The notes under the pieces were generated by a model. The model worked only from the letters and a program-made list of their open reading frames with translations. It was not told where the DNA came from and ran no database searches. This document shows, in pieces, positions 10,725-19,215 of a DNA stretch of 51,797 nucleotides (the stretch's first letter is position 1; each line of letters starts with the position of its first letter). Made by a program: the position numbers and the translations under genes. Source of the DNA: Bacteroidota bacterium (GTDB taxonomy: Bacteria; Bacteroidota; Bacteroidia; Sphingobacteriales; Sphingobacteriaceae); NCBI GenBank assembly GCA_013286565.1, contig JABDFM010000019.1, forward strand, positions 1 to 51,797. Reading direction: 5' to 3'.

Positions 10725-11672
10725 TTAATGGCTTTTTCTCATCATTATTGGCTTAAGCGATATGTAAATGATCACTAACGGGATAATGGTGATCATAAAA
10801 AGAGCAAATGTCGTTAATCTTAAGTCCGATACAATGAGCAGGATTATTATCCCCTGCAATAAGGCATATCCAGATGCCACCCATAAATGGGAATATTTTA
10901 ATTCATTGGCCAATATCTGGTAAAAATGCAGGCGATGCGCCTTGAAGATGTTTTGCTTAAGCAGCAACCTATGCGCAATTGTTACAACAGAATCAACTCC
11001 ATATACGACAAGAAAAAGTATATACGCCCAATTATGGGTAATCAATATCAGGTGCATCAACAACATTATGATCCAGAATGCGATGGTTACACTCCCCACA
11101 TCGCCTGCAAAGCATTTGGCTTTTTTACGGAAATTAAAATAAAGAAATATCACGCAAGCAAGCATTGGCAACCAGATCATGTCAGCCTCTATGAAACCGA
11201 TTTGCCGCAAATTGACATATTGCAACCCTCCCAACACTACCAAACTATATGCTCCGGTTATGCCGTTTATTCCATCCATGAAATTATACATATTGATAAC
11301 GCCTATTACCATGATATACAGCAATATACAAATGTAAAAAGGCTCAATATGAAAAAGTTTTAAATAAAAAAACATGATGGTTACGGCTAATAAATGAAAT
11401 AGTAACCTTAGCCTGCTTGAAAGTGTGAGCCTGTCATCAAGGAAACTTATAGCGCCTATTATTAAAATGCCCGTAACTGGTAACCAATAATCGGGATGCA
11501 TAACTGCAGCGCACACGGCAGCAAAAATAAAAATCACCCCGCCTCCCCGGATAGTAATATTATCATGAGAGCTTCTTTCGTTAGGGTGATCGATGATATT
11601 ATAATGAACAGCTATGCGGAAATAAATTAACATAACGGCAATTAAAATAATTGCGATGATACCGTAAATCAT
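10725..11672 (-). CDS. MraY/WecA/WbpL-family undecaprenyl-phosphate sugar-1-phosphate transferase
   Basis: This 315-residue polytopic membrane protein (about ten helices) belongs to the glycosyltransferase family that moves a sugar 1-phosphate from a UDP-sugar to undecaprenyl phosphate, the initiating step for Wzx/Wzy polymers. Family motifs seen are DHPNERSSH, the acidic pair D79-D80 in FLDDR, and NFMDGINGI. A longer frame starts at a TTG (11712-11714) inside the preceding gene; the ATG at 11670-11672 is preferred because it gives a 4-base ATGA overlap with that gene's stop. Its place beside a WbpM-like dehydratase and a WbpV/WbpK-like reductase suggests that D-QuiNAc-1-P or D-FucNAc-1-P is the donor sugar. 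Confidence 0.85.
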   Translation of the reverse strand: MIYGIIAIILIAVMLIYFRIAVHYNIIDHPNERSSHDNITIRGGGVIFIFAAVCAAVMHPDYWLPVTGILIIGAISFLDDRLTLSSRLRLLFHLLAVTIMFFYLKLFHIEPFYICILLYIMVIGVINMYNFMDGINGITGAYSLVVLGGLQYVNLRQIGFIEADMIWLPMLACVIFLYFNFRKKAKCFAGDVGSVTIAFWIIMLLMHLILITHNWAYILFLVVYGVDSVVTIAHRLLLKQNIFKAHRLHFYQILANELKYSHLWVASGYALLQGIIILLIVSDLRLTTFALFMITIIPLVIIYISLKPIMMRKSH

Positions 11673-12568
11673 AATATATAAGGTAATTTTTGTAAAACCG
11701 ATGTTGGTTGCCAACCTAATATTTTCCGTGCTTTAGAGTCATCGAAAGTTAAACTGGAAGTAATCTTTTTAAGCTTTCCAGTATTGATCGGTGATCTCGC
11801 ACCAAGTAAATCACCAATAAACGCAATTTTCTTTGCTAAAGAAAGGGGGATCTTTATAGGTGGTTTCTTGCCTAATGCTGCAGCAATAGTATTTTCCAAT
11901 TCCTTGAAACTTGGATGGTATTGATCCGTTAAATTATAAATACCACCAGTTTCAGCAAGTTTAGGGATGATCTTTGCAACATCTTCGGCCCATACTATGC
12001 TTTTACGCGCACCCGCCTCACCAATACGTAAATAACGGCCCCTTTTAATACCATTGATCATAGCACCAAGATTGCCTGGAGGATTTGGGCCTGCAATTAA
12101 CGGCAATCGCAGAATACCTAATTGAACATTATTTTCATGTGCCCAATTCAATAAATAATTTTCCGCGAGTAGTTTACTTTCCGAATAAGGTGTATTACCA
12201 TTAAGTAAATCAGACTCATTAATTAATTCTCCCTCCTCTAATCCATATACTGCAACTGTACTAATATATATAAAAGATTTAGGTAAGTTACGTGACAATG
12301 CATTACATAAATTAACTGTCCCGGTGAAATTCACATCATAAAATTCTTTTATATCATTCTCACTTTTAGGAGTGGAGTGAGCTTTGGCCGCCGCATGTAT
12401 AACTATATCGAATGATAACTCAATTTCTGGTATAGATTGGGATAGATCACAAATTATATTGTTCCCGTTTGTGCGGCCTAAAGAATATATCTGAAAGGTA
12501 TTTTCTAATACTTTACTTAAAATTTGTCCCAAAAAACCTGAAGAACCAGTAAGTAAAACAGTTTTCAT
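11669..12568 (-). CDS. NAD-dependent epimerase/dehydratase, probable UDP-4-keto-sugar reductase (WbpV/WbpK-like)
   Basis: This 299-residue extended SDR enzyme has an N-terminal nucleotide-binding motif TGSSGFLG, the catalytic YSESK (YxxxK) and a conserved proline segment (LPLIAGPNPPG). In Pseudomonas and Rhizobium O-antigen loci the equivalent SDR next to a WbpL-type initiating transferase reduces the 4-keto product of the WbpM dehydratase to UDP-D-QuiNAc (WbpV, WreQ) or UDP-D-FucNAc (WbpK). Which epimer is made cannot be read from the sequence. Both ends overlap neighbours by ATGA, with the glycosyltransferase upstream and the MraY-like gene downstream, so the three genes are translationally coupled. 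Confidence 0.78.
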   Translation of the reverse strand: MKTVLLTGSSGFLGQILSKVLENTFQIYSLGRTNGNNIICDLSQSIPEIELSFDIVIHAAAKAHSTPKSENDIKEFYDVNFTGTVNLCNALSRNLPKSFIYISTVAVYGLEEGELINESDLLNGNTPYSESKLLAENYLLNWAHENNVQLGILRLPLIAGPNPPGNLGAMINGIKRGRYLRIGEAGARKSIVWAEDVAKIIPKLAETGGIYNLTDQYHPSFKELENTIAAALGKKPPIKIPLSLAKKIAFIGDLLGARSPINTGKLKKITSSLTFDDSKARKILGWQPTSVLQKLPYIL

Positions 12569-13725
12569 TTGTCTCTAAGATTCTCAATGTAAAAAGTATA
12601 AATCATTTGCCAAAAAATTTTCTGTTCAAAATACTTTGATAAGTATTCCCGCCCTGTACTTCCTAACTGTACTCTTTTATTTGAATCATTAATTAATAAC
12701 TCACAACAGTTAATCAGTGCAGTTAAATCTTTGGGTGGAATTAAATAACCATTATAATCATCGAATATAATTTCATTACAACCATTTATATCCGAAGCAA
12801 TACAAGGTAATTCAAAAGCGTTAGCTTGCATCAATGACTGAGGGAAGCCCTCTCTATAGCTTGGAAAAACAAAAATATCCGCTAAAGTAAGAAATGGTCG
12901 AATATCCTTTTGATGGCCTGTAGTTATAATTGAATTATTGATTTCAATTTCTTTAATAGTTTCAGGCTCGAGTGGATTAATATCTTCAAACGGGCCCACC
13001 AATAGTAGTTTTAAAGAGGGGTATTTATTTAACAGGACTTTAAAACATTCTACAAGTTCATTAACTCCCTTAGACCCTGTTAACCTGCCTACAAATATTA
13101 AAACAAGATCATTTTCACTGATACCATATTTCAGTCGTAAGGATGCTCTTTCTTCTTTATAATCGGCACTTTTTTTAAAATAATCCAAATCGATGCCATT
13201 GCTGCTACCTTTCCCAATTATTTTTATTTTACTGCTCGAAGATATGTTGCTCTTAATAAAATCCATCTGTTTGACAGAATTTGGCAGTACCCAATCAGCG
13301 CATTTATAAGTAATTCTTTCTACAGCAATTAAAAGTTTTCGTTTAAACCCGCTGGTTTCCATTAAAGGTAAACCGGCAACAGTATGTATTTTCAACCTAA
13401 CATTACATATCCGGGCGGCCATCATTCCCACAGTTCCTGCTTTGGGCGAATGAGTATGTACGATATCTGGTTTTAGTTTGAGTATTAATTTGATTAAATG
13501 ATATAAAGCAATTAAATCCTTTATCGGATTTAATTGTCTGCTCAATGGCACTACGTAGTGTTTTGCTTTCTCTTGCTGCTCTAGTTCTTCAATTTCTGGG
13601 CCGTATGAGCTTGCCATAAATACTTCAAGCCCTTTGCTATTCATATATTTTAACTGCCCTTTTAATAAAAGATGTAAAGAATGAGGTACGGTTGAAATTC
13701 TTAGGATTCTTAAATTGTCACGCAT
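12565..13725 (-). CDS. Glycosyltransferase family 4 (CapM-like)
   Basis: This 386-residue GT-B fold enzyme has an N-terminal half with the CapM-type segment HTHSPKAGTVGM and a C-terminal half with LIFVGRLTGSKGV and SYREGFPQSLMQANAFELP. The EX7E motif that contacts the nucleotide-sugar donor reads E-x7-Q, with the second Glu replaced. It follows capG, the position of the L-FucNAc transferase in E. coli O26-type clusters, so L-FucNAc transfer is possible, but D-sugar transfer onto the first lipid-linked residue is equally open. It overlaps the next gene by ATGA. It is probably cytoplasmic and membrane-associated. Confidence 0.82.
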   Translation of the reverse strand: MRDNLRILRISTVPHSLHLLLKGQLKYMNSKGLEVFMASSYGPEIEELEQQEKAKHYVVPLSRQLNPIKDLIALYHLIKLILKLKPDIVHTHSPKAGTVGMMAARICNVRLKIHTVAGLPLMETSGFKRKLLIAVERITYKCADWVLPNSVKQMDFIKSNISSSSKIKIIGKGSSNGIDLDYFKKSADYKEERASLRLKYGISENDLVLIFVGRLTGSKGVNELVECFKVLLNKYPSLKLLLVGPFEDINPLEPETIKEIEINNSIITTGHQKDIRPFLTLADIFVFPSYREGFPQSLMQANAFELPCIASDINGCNEIIFDDYNGYLIPPKDLTALINCCELLINDSNKRVQLGSTGREYLSKYFEQKIFWQMIYTFYIENLRDK

Positions 13726-13902
13726 TAAATTTCAGAATGTAGTGCAAACATTTAGTTAAACATGGTTCTATGTAATATAGAAATTATCTCTGTTTTATTT
13801 AAGTATTTAGGCGGATCAATACTTGATCAATTACGAGTAATTAAAGAAGATGAATTTAATTATGATATATTGTCGAAAAAAGAGGCAATTGAATGTATCA
13901 AA

Positions 13903-15039
13903 TTATTCACTCCAGATCACTCTTTTAATATAATCTGTATAACTTATAATAATTCGGATCACTTTAGCAGATACGTTTGGCATCGTATAGTCCGCAACCA
14001 TTCTGAAGCTCCTTTCCTCTCCCCGCTTTTGGTATTTTAGCTGCATTAAACCTTGCATAACGCGTTCAGGATTCAGCCCCACCATCATTACTGAAGCTTC
14101 CTCCATGGCTTCCGGACGTTCGTGCGCTTCCCGAATATTTAAAGCTGGGAAATTTAACACTGATGATTCTTCCGATATAGTACCACTATCTGATAATACA
14201 GCATAAGATTTAAGTTGTAAAGCATTATAATCATTGAATCCCAATGGTTTTAAAAATTGGATCTCAGGTCTAACCTTCAGCTTTTTAGCATCGATCATAT
14301 TACGCGTACGTGGATGTGTACTTACAATAATGGGGAAACCATAGGTTTCGGCAATTAAATTCAAACTATCAATTAATCCCTTAAAATTCTTCTCGCTGTT
14401 TATATTCTCTTCGCGATGAGAAGAAACTACAAAATATTTATATTCCTCTAAGTTTAAGCGGTTTAATACGTCAGATTTTTTAATAAATGGCAAATAGTGA
14501 TTTAATACTTCAAACATGGGTGAGCCCGTTTTGACAATTCTATCAGCAGGCAGGCCTTCAGCTAAAAGATATTCACGAGCAATATCACTATAAGTAAGGT
14601 TTAAATCTGCTATGTGGTCAACAATTCGCCTGTTAGTTTCTTCAGGAACACGTTGATCAAAACAACGGTTGCCGGCCTCCATATGGAATATGGGAATATG
14701 CCGTTTTTTTGCTGAAATTGCACAAAGGCAACTATTAGTATCACCCAGGATCAAAAATGCATCTGGTTTTTCACTTTCCAATAAGGAGTCAATTTTAATT
14801 AAAATCTGCCCAATGGTTTCTATTGCGGTGCCTCCAGCAGCATTTAAAAAATGATCCGGCTTACGTATTCCCATATCATCAAAAAATATTTGATTTAATT
14901 CGTAATCATAATTCTGCCCGGTATGAACAATGACATGGTTAATCGCATCAGACTCATCCAATGCTACCATTACCCTTGATAACCTTATAATCTCTGGCCG
15001 GGTACCAACCACTGTCATTACTTTAAGTTTCGATTTCAT
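13903..15039 (-). CDS. capG: UDP-N-acetyl-L-fucosamine pathway 2-epimerase (CapG/FnlC/WbjD)
   Basis: This 378-residue enzyme belongs to the non-hydrolysing UDP-GlcNAc 2-epimerase family. It has GTRPEIIRLS at the N-terminus, HMEAGNRCFDQRVPEETNR around residues 125-145, and LSDSGTISEESS in the C-terminal UDP-binding domain. The HMEAGNRCFD form is characteristic of the CapG/FnlC subgroup, which epimerises C2 of UDP-N-acetyl-6-deoxy-L-talosamine to give UDP-L-FucNAc; plain WecB enzymes normally read H-x-E-A-G-L-R. It lies directly after capF in the same direction, which supports the assignment. A 177-base spacer without a clear promoter follows before the next glycosyltransferase. Confidence 0.88.
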   Translation of the reverse strand: MKSKLKVMTVVGTRPEIIRLSRVMVALDESDAINHVIVHTGQNYDYELNQIFFDDMGIRKPDHFLNAAGGTAIETIGQILIKIDSLLESEKPDAFLILGDTNSCLCAISAKKRHIPIFHMEAGNRCFDQRVPEETNRRIVDHIADLNLTYSDIAREYLLAEGLPADRIVKTGSPMFEVLNHYLPFIKKSDVLNRLNLEEYKYFVVSSHREENINSEKNFKGLIDSLNLIAETYGFPIIVSTHPRTRNMIDAKKLKVRPEIQFLKPLGFNDYNALQLKSYAVLSDSGTISEESSVLNFPALNIREAHERPEAMEEASVMMVGLNPERVMQGLMQLKYQKRGEERSFRMVADYTMPNVSAKVIRIIISYTDYIKRVIWSE

Positions 15040-15065
15040 TATTTAAATGCTATTCCTCTATATTA

Positions 15066-16181
15066 TTATACATTTTCAAAATAAGTATCCTGGTCTTTTG
15101 GGTCAAAAAATTCATTTATCCAAAAAATAGTATACAATTCTTCTTCTCCTACGTTTTTGATATTATGTGTATGCCAAACGGGCATATCAACATAAGCAGG
15201 ATCATTGCCTGAAAGGTAAAAATCCATCACTTCGCCGGTTCCAATTTGCCTTAATTGAATCAATGCCTCCCCTTTTATTACCGCAAAGCGTTCGATTTTG
15301 CGGGTATGAAAATGATTACCCCTGGTGATACCTGGTACAGTTGTAGAAAATGAAACTTGCCCGCCAACGTTTAAACGGATCACTTCTACAAACGCTCCCC
15401 TTGGATCTGTATGTTTAGTAAACTTTCGCGGAAAATATTGTTTAATATCCATATAACACCTAAACGTATTAAACAAATTCACTTCAAAGATATCCCCTAA
15501 TAAGGGAATTACTCCAGCATCCATATAATCATTTTTATAGCCCTCTAAAAGCGATAAAATGTCTGAGACGCTGCGTTCATCAGTATGCGCTATAGAAAAA
15601 AGGCTATTACCTGAGCCGCTTCTGATCTTATCAATAATAATGTTAACCATATCCCCAACATATATCAATTTTACAACGCCATCGGCTTCAATTTTTGGCC
15701 GTTCATTATGCGTTAACTGATAACAGAAAGTTGCGATAAATGAATTATAATACGGATTGCCAAAAGGCCCAAATACATTAGGAATAACCATGCCGGTAAA
15801 CTTACCACCAGCTCGTTTTGCCCAATCTGTCAGCAGTTCTCTGCCTGTTTTTTTGCTTTTCCCATAAATATTATCCCGATCCTCCTGTGAAGAAGACGAA
15901 AATATAATATGGGCTTTGCTATTTGTTTGCTCTAAAGCATCAATCAACTGCTTTACCAATCTTACATTGGTATTATAAATCACCTTGGCATCATTATGCC
16001 TATTCAATGCTGCTAAATGAACTATTACATCACAGTCGGCTACAAATTGAACCAGTTTTTCCTGGTCTTCAAAAAAACCCTTCTGAAAATCTACTATATC
16101 GAATTCTTCGGGAAAGAGTCTAAGAGCGTTGCTTAAATGTTTACCTACAAATCCTTCATTTCCAGTTATACCAATCTTCAT
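15066..16181 (-). CDS. capF: CapF bifunctional UDP-sugar reductase with C-terminal cupin
   Basis: This 371-residue two-domain enzyme has an N-terminal SDR domain (GITGNEGFVGKHL, then a YGKSK catalytic motif) that reduces the 4-keto group, and a C-terminal cupin domain from about residue 245 (TRGNHFHTRKIERFAVIKGEA, read in two parts: TRGNHFHTRK and ERFAVIKGEA) that handles C3 epimerisation. Together they convert the CapE product to UDP-N-acetyl-6-deoxy-L-talosamine. A longer frame starts at a TTG (16215-16217) inside the preceding gene; the ATG at 16179-16181 gives the normal SDR start MKIGITGNEG and an 11-base spacing. It lies between the cupin gene and capG in the CapE-F-G pathway. Confidence 0.88.
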   Translation of the reverse strand: MKIGITGNEGFVGKHLSNALRLFPEEFDIVDFQKGFFEDQEKLVQFVADCDVIVHLAALNRHNDAKVIYNTNVRLVKQLIDALEQTNSKAHIIFSSSSQEDRDNIYGKSKKTGRELLTDWAKRAGGKFTGMVIPNVFGPFGNPYYNSFIATFCYQLTHNERPKIEADGVVKLIYVGDMVNIIIDKIRSGSGNSLFSIAHTDERSVSDILSLLEGYKNDYMDAGVIPLLGDIFEVNLFNTFRCYMDIKQYFPRKFTKHTDPRGAFVEVIRLNVGGQVSFSTTVPGITRGNHFHTRKIERFAVIKGEALIQLRQIGTGEVMDFYLSGNDPAYVDMPVWHTHNIKNVGEEELYTIFWINEFFDPKDQDTYFENV

Positions 16182-16192
16182 AAGGGTATTAA

Positions 16193-16648
16193 TTATTTTG
16201 GTTTGTTCAATTCCCAATCAAACCATTTATTTTGATCAAATCTATATTCATCATTAGCAGATTGTTGAACTGTAAAATCTGAAAACACAATAACTTTTGA
16301 ATTTGGTTCTATTGCTTTAAAACCATTTGCATATCCACCCGGTATATGTAAAACTCCAGAATTATCTGCATTTAAATCAAATTGATGAATATCCGGATCA
16401 GACGAAGGGACTTCCCAGTTGTCAATTTTAACAACTACTATTTTAAAACTACCTGCTACCACATAAAACCATTTTTGCTCTTCACGGTGGCCCTGCCATG
16501 CCCTAATGATATTTATATTGGCCGGCTGTATAGCATAGAATCTTTTAACTCCATCTAATTGAAAATCATTAATAAATGAAATTGATCCCCTTGTATCTTT
16601 AAATGTGTCTCCTGGTATAAATGCCGGATTATTGCTCATAGCTACCAT
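16193..16648 (-). CDS. Stand-alone RmlC-like cupin (sugar epimerase family)
   Basis: This 151-residue protein resembles dTDP-4-dehydrorhamnose 3,5-epimerase and WxcM/FdtA-like cupins: an opening DTRGSISFINDF, a central RAWQGHREEQKWFYVVAGS and a late HIPGGYANGFKAIE. The pattern of beta strands suits a single cupin barrel. It begins one base into the capE stop (TAATG overlap) and ends 11 bases before capF, so it is firmly part of the L-FucNAc module. CapF already carries a cupin for C3 epimerisation, so this separate protein may assist that step, act on another keto sugar of the locus, or be non-catalytic. Two ATGs (codons 1 and 4) are possible starts. Confidence 0.75.
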   Translation of the reverse strand: MVAMSNNPAFIPGDTFKDTRGSISFINDFQLDGVKRFYAIQPANINIIRAWQGHREEQKWFYVVAGSFKIVVVKIDNWEVPSSDPDIHQFDLNADNSGVLHIPGGYANGFKAIEPNSKVIVFSDFTVQQSANDEYRFDQNKWFDWELNKPK

Positions 16649-17685
16649 TACCCCGGATATTGAATAACTTCATTATCGCCAAATATCTCTTTTTTGACCA
16701 AAGGTAAGTTAGACAATAGCTTTTTCATACTAGCTACATTCAATTGTTGCGTATTATGTGAATGATAATCCATCACTTTAGAGATATCTGTTTCGCCCTC
16801 AGAAAAATATCGATTATAATTTAGGTTCCTGTTATCGGCCGGTACCCTATAAAAATCACCCATATCCTCGGCCTTAGTGATCTCTTCCCTGGTGCATAGG
16901 GTTTCATATAATTTTTCGCCATGGCGAGTGCCTATGATCTGTATCTCGTTATCGGCCTTGCTTAATTCCTTTAAAGCTATAGCCAGATCGCCGATTGTGC
17001 CCGCTGGGGCCTTATTTACAAACAAATCTCCTTGATTACCATGCTCAAACGCAAACAGTACAAGGTCAACTGCCTCTTCCAATGACATTAAAAAACGAGT
17101 CATTTTCGGATCAGTGACAGTTATAGGTACCTTTTCTTTTATCTGCTTTATAAATAATGGTATAACTGATCCCCTTGAGCCCATTACATTGCCATAACGG
17201 GTTAAACATACGATAGTACTGTTATTAATTATATTCCTGGATGCCGCTATGGCAACCTTTTCCATTAGTGCTTTTGAAATACCCATAGCATTTATTGGAT
17301 ATGCTGCTTTATCGGTACTTAAACAGATTACTTTTGAAACCTTATTAGCAACTGCTGCATCAATAGTATTTTGTGTTCCAAAAACATTGGTTTTTGTGGC
17401 CTCAATTGGGAAAAACTCACATGAGGGTACTTGTTTTAGCGCTGCTGCATGAAATACAAGATCAACGCCACGCATTGCCCGCTCTATACTATTATAATCC
17501 CTTACATCTCCAATATAAAACTTTAATTTTTCATGTTTAAGTTGATTACGCATATCATCCTGCTTTTTCTCATCCCGGGAAAAAATTCGGATCTCTTTAA
17601 TATTTGTATTTATAAACCGGTTTAGAACAGCGTTGCCAAATGAACCAGTTCCACCTGTTATGAGTAATGTTTTATTAGAGAACAT
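16648..17685 (-). CDS. capE: CapE, UDP-GlcNAc 4,6-dehydratase (5-inverting)
   Basis: This 345-residue soluble SDR enzyme has G11-GTGSFG17 for NAD(P) binding and the active-site segment LSTDKAAYPINAMGISK, with MxxxK (near residue 134) in place of YxxxK, as in CapE, FlaA1 and WbjB. It catalyses dehydration of UDP-GlcNAc with inversion at C5, the first step to UDP-L-FucNAc. The C-terminal extension seen in CapE (GDFYRVPADNRNLNYNRYFSE, here noted as DNRNLNYNRYF) supports CapE over the pseudaminic acid enzyme PseB. The cupin gene, capF and capG follow in order. It lies 35 bases downstream of the flippase gene. Confidence 0.88.
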   Translation of the reverse strand: MFSNKTLLITGGTGSFGNAVLNRFINTNIKEIRIFSRDEKKQDDMRNQLKHEKLKFYIGDVRDYNSIERAMRGVDLVFHAAALKQVPSCEFFPIEATKTNVFGTQNTIDAAVANKVSKVICLSTDKAAYPINAMGISKALMEKVAIAASRNIINNSTIVCLTRYGNVMGSRGSVIPLFIKQIKEKVPITVTDPKMTRFLMSLEEAVDLVLFAFEHGNQGDLFVNKAPAGTIGDLAIALKELSKADNEIQIIGTRHGEKLYETLCTREEITKAEDMGDFYRVPADNRNLNYNRYFSEGETDISKVMDYHSHNTQQLNVASMKKLLSNLPLVKKEIFGDNEVIQYPG

Positions 17686-17720
17686 AATATGTTAAATAAA
17701 TTATCGATTTGATTTAGTAG

Positions 17721-19112
17721 TTAATTATACGCCGTTTTTGGCTCTGCCACACTTATATTTATGTTACGATTAAAATATTTACTTAACCATACTGATTGTA
17801 TAATACAAAACGGCAAAAGTGAAACGATATTAGCTAATATAATAGATATCCAACTACCTGTTATATGGCTAAATAGATAAGCTAATGGGACATTTATAAA
17901 AGCTCCCAATGTTAAAAATATTAAAGATATCCTTAGTTCATTAATTCCATTTGTAATGCTGGTAAGCATTGCATTCCATATAAATAAAGTGCCGGATATA
18001 GCAAAAATCATTGCATAGCTCAAATCCACATGAATTGCCTTTCCCTTTAACCAAAAGTCAATAAAAATTTGCAATGAAAAAGCTAATGCAATTTCACAAA
18101 ATATAGTTATTACAGCAAGCTGTTTTAATCTTTTATATAGCCTTTGTATCCACACATATTCTTTCTTTGCAATAGCTTCTGTTACTTCTGACCATACAGG
18201 TGTTAGTGCGATAAGAAAAACGCTGCCAACCATATTAAACAAACTACCATAAATTTTATAATCAACAACTTTATTTGCCCCCACAAACCAAGTGATCAAA
18301 AACTCATTTGTACTTGTTATGATCATAAACATAATTTGAAGCCAAAAAAAAGCGCCTCCGAGTATCATTATTTTGGAAGCATACATTTTGCTATAATATT
18401 TAATACTGGGGGTACATTTTTTTAATGTAGTTAAAAACAATATTATAGTTGCAATAAGAAGTGGCAAGTTGGCCGAGATCAAATTAAAATATGATAAAAT
18501 CCGAAGGTTTTTCACCGTATCCCCTGAAGATGCAAGTAAAACAAATAACAAAAGCATTACACTTGATATCAAACTGAGCAAACCAGGTATAGCAGATTTT
18601 TGCATTGCAAATAGTATTGAAGTTATGAGGCGTAAAAAAAATTGCAGCATAATTCCAATAAACAACACGCGCGTTACTTCCAATAAAACCCCATTGGAAA
18701 CTAAACTTGGAGAAATATTAAAAAATGTGTTCCAATTAATAAACGAAAACCCAAAATATCCTATTATTGATATAAGCATAACTGAAACACCTGTTATTAT
18801 ATATGCAGATGAAATATAGTCTTTGGCTTTAGTAAAATCTTCTTTTGCAAATGGTTCAACCAAATGATTACGCAACCCGTTACCAATACCCAAATCAAAG
18901 GTAAGTACCCAGGATAAAACCGAAAGCGCCGTAAACCACACCCCTAATACTTCCTGCTTTTCGAAGAAACGCATGTATGCTGGTAATGTGAATAATGAAA
19001 TAATAAGTGCAAAACCTTTAACAAGGAATGAAAATACTGTATTCAAAAAAAGCCTTTTATTTTTGGGGCTGGCTACCTTTACCCTATTTATAATATCAAT
19101 ATTTAAATTCAT
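17721..19112 (-). CDS. wzx: Wzx-type polysaccharide flippase
   Basis: This 463-residue integral membrane protein has about 12-14 hydrophobic helices and the general layout of the MATE/MOP exporter superfamily (a Polysacc_synt-like N-terminal half with GIGNGLRNHL after the second helix). It would flip the undecaprenyl-linked repeat unit from the cytoplasmic to the periplasmic side. It is the only flippase candidate in the locus and is accompanied by a Wzy-type polymerase. Flippases vary strongly in sequence, so the substrate cannot be read. A stem-loop at 19158-19202 lies between this gene and the beta-helix gene upstream. Confidence 0.82.
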   Translation of the reverse strand: MNLNIDIINRVKVASPKNKRLFLNTVFSFLVKGFALIISLFTLPAYMRFFEKQEVLGVWFTALSVLSWVLTFDLGIGNGLRNHLVEPFAKEDFTKAKDYISSAYIITGVSVMLISIIGYFGFSFINWNTFFNISPSLVSNGVLLEVTRVLFIGIMLQFFLRLITSILFAMQKSAIPGLLSLISSVMLLLFVLLASSGDTVKNLRILSYFNLISANLPLLIATIILFLTTLKKCTPSIKYYSKMYASKIMILGGAFFWLQIMFMIITSTNEFLITWFVGANKVVDYKIYGSLFNMVGSVFLIALTPVWSEVTEAIAKKEYVWIQRLYKRLKQLAVITIFCEIALAFSLQIFIDFWLKGKAIHVDLSYAMIFAISGTLFIWNAMLTSITNGINELRISLIFLTLGAFINVPLAYLFSHITGSWISIILANIVSLLPFCIIQSVWLSKYFNRNINISVAEPKTAYN

Positions 19113-19157
19113 TTAATATTTAAAGTTTTTACCGCATTTTGCCATTGGTGTATATTA

Positions 19158-19202
19158 TAGGGGGGCAATTCAATAATTTATAAATGCTTTTTATGCCCCC
19201 TA
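19158..19202 (-). other. Intercistronic stem-loop upstream of wzx
   Basis: TAGGGGGGCA (19158-19167) pairs with TGCCCCCTA (19194-19202) with one bulged G and a 26-base AT-rich loop. No T-run follows on the minus strand, so it may affect RNA stability or partial termination between the beta-helix gene and wzx. Confidence 0.4.
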
Positions 19203-19215
19203 ACAGGACATTTTC

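Noticed and set aside
11673..11714. Upstream TTG start for the MraY-like gene
   Set aside because: It would lie within the preceding gene; the ATG at 11670-11672 gives a 4-base ATGA overlap like the neighbouring genes.
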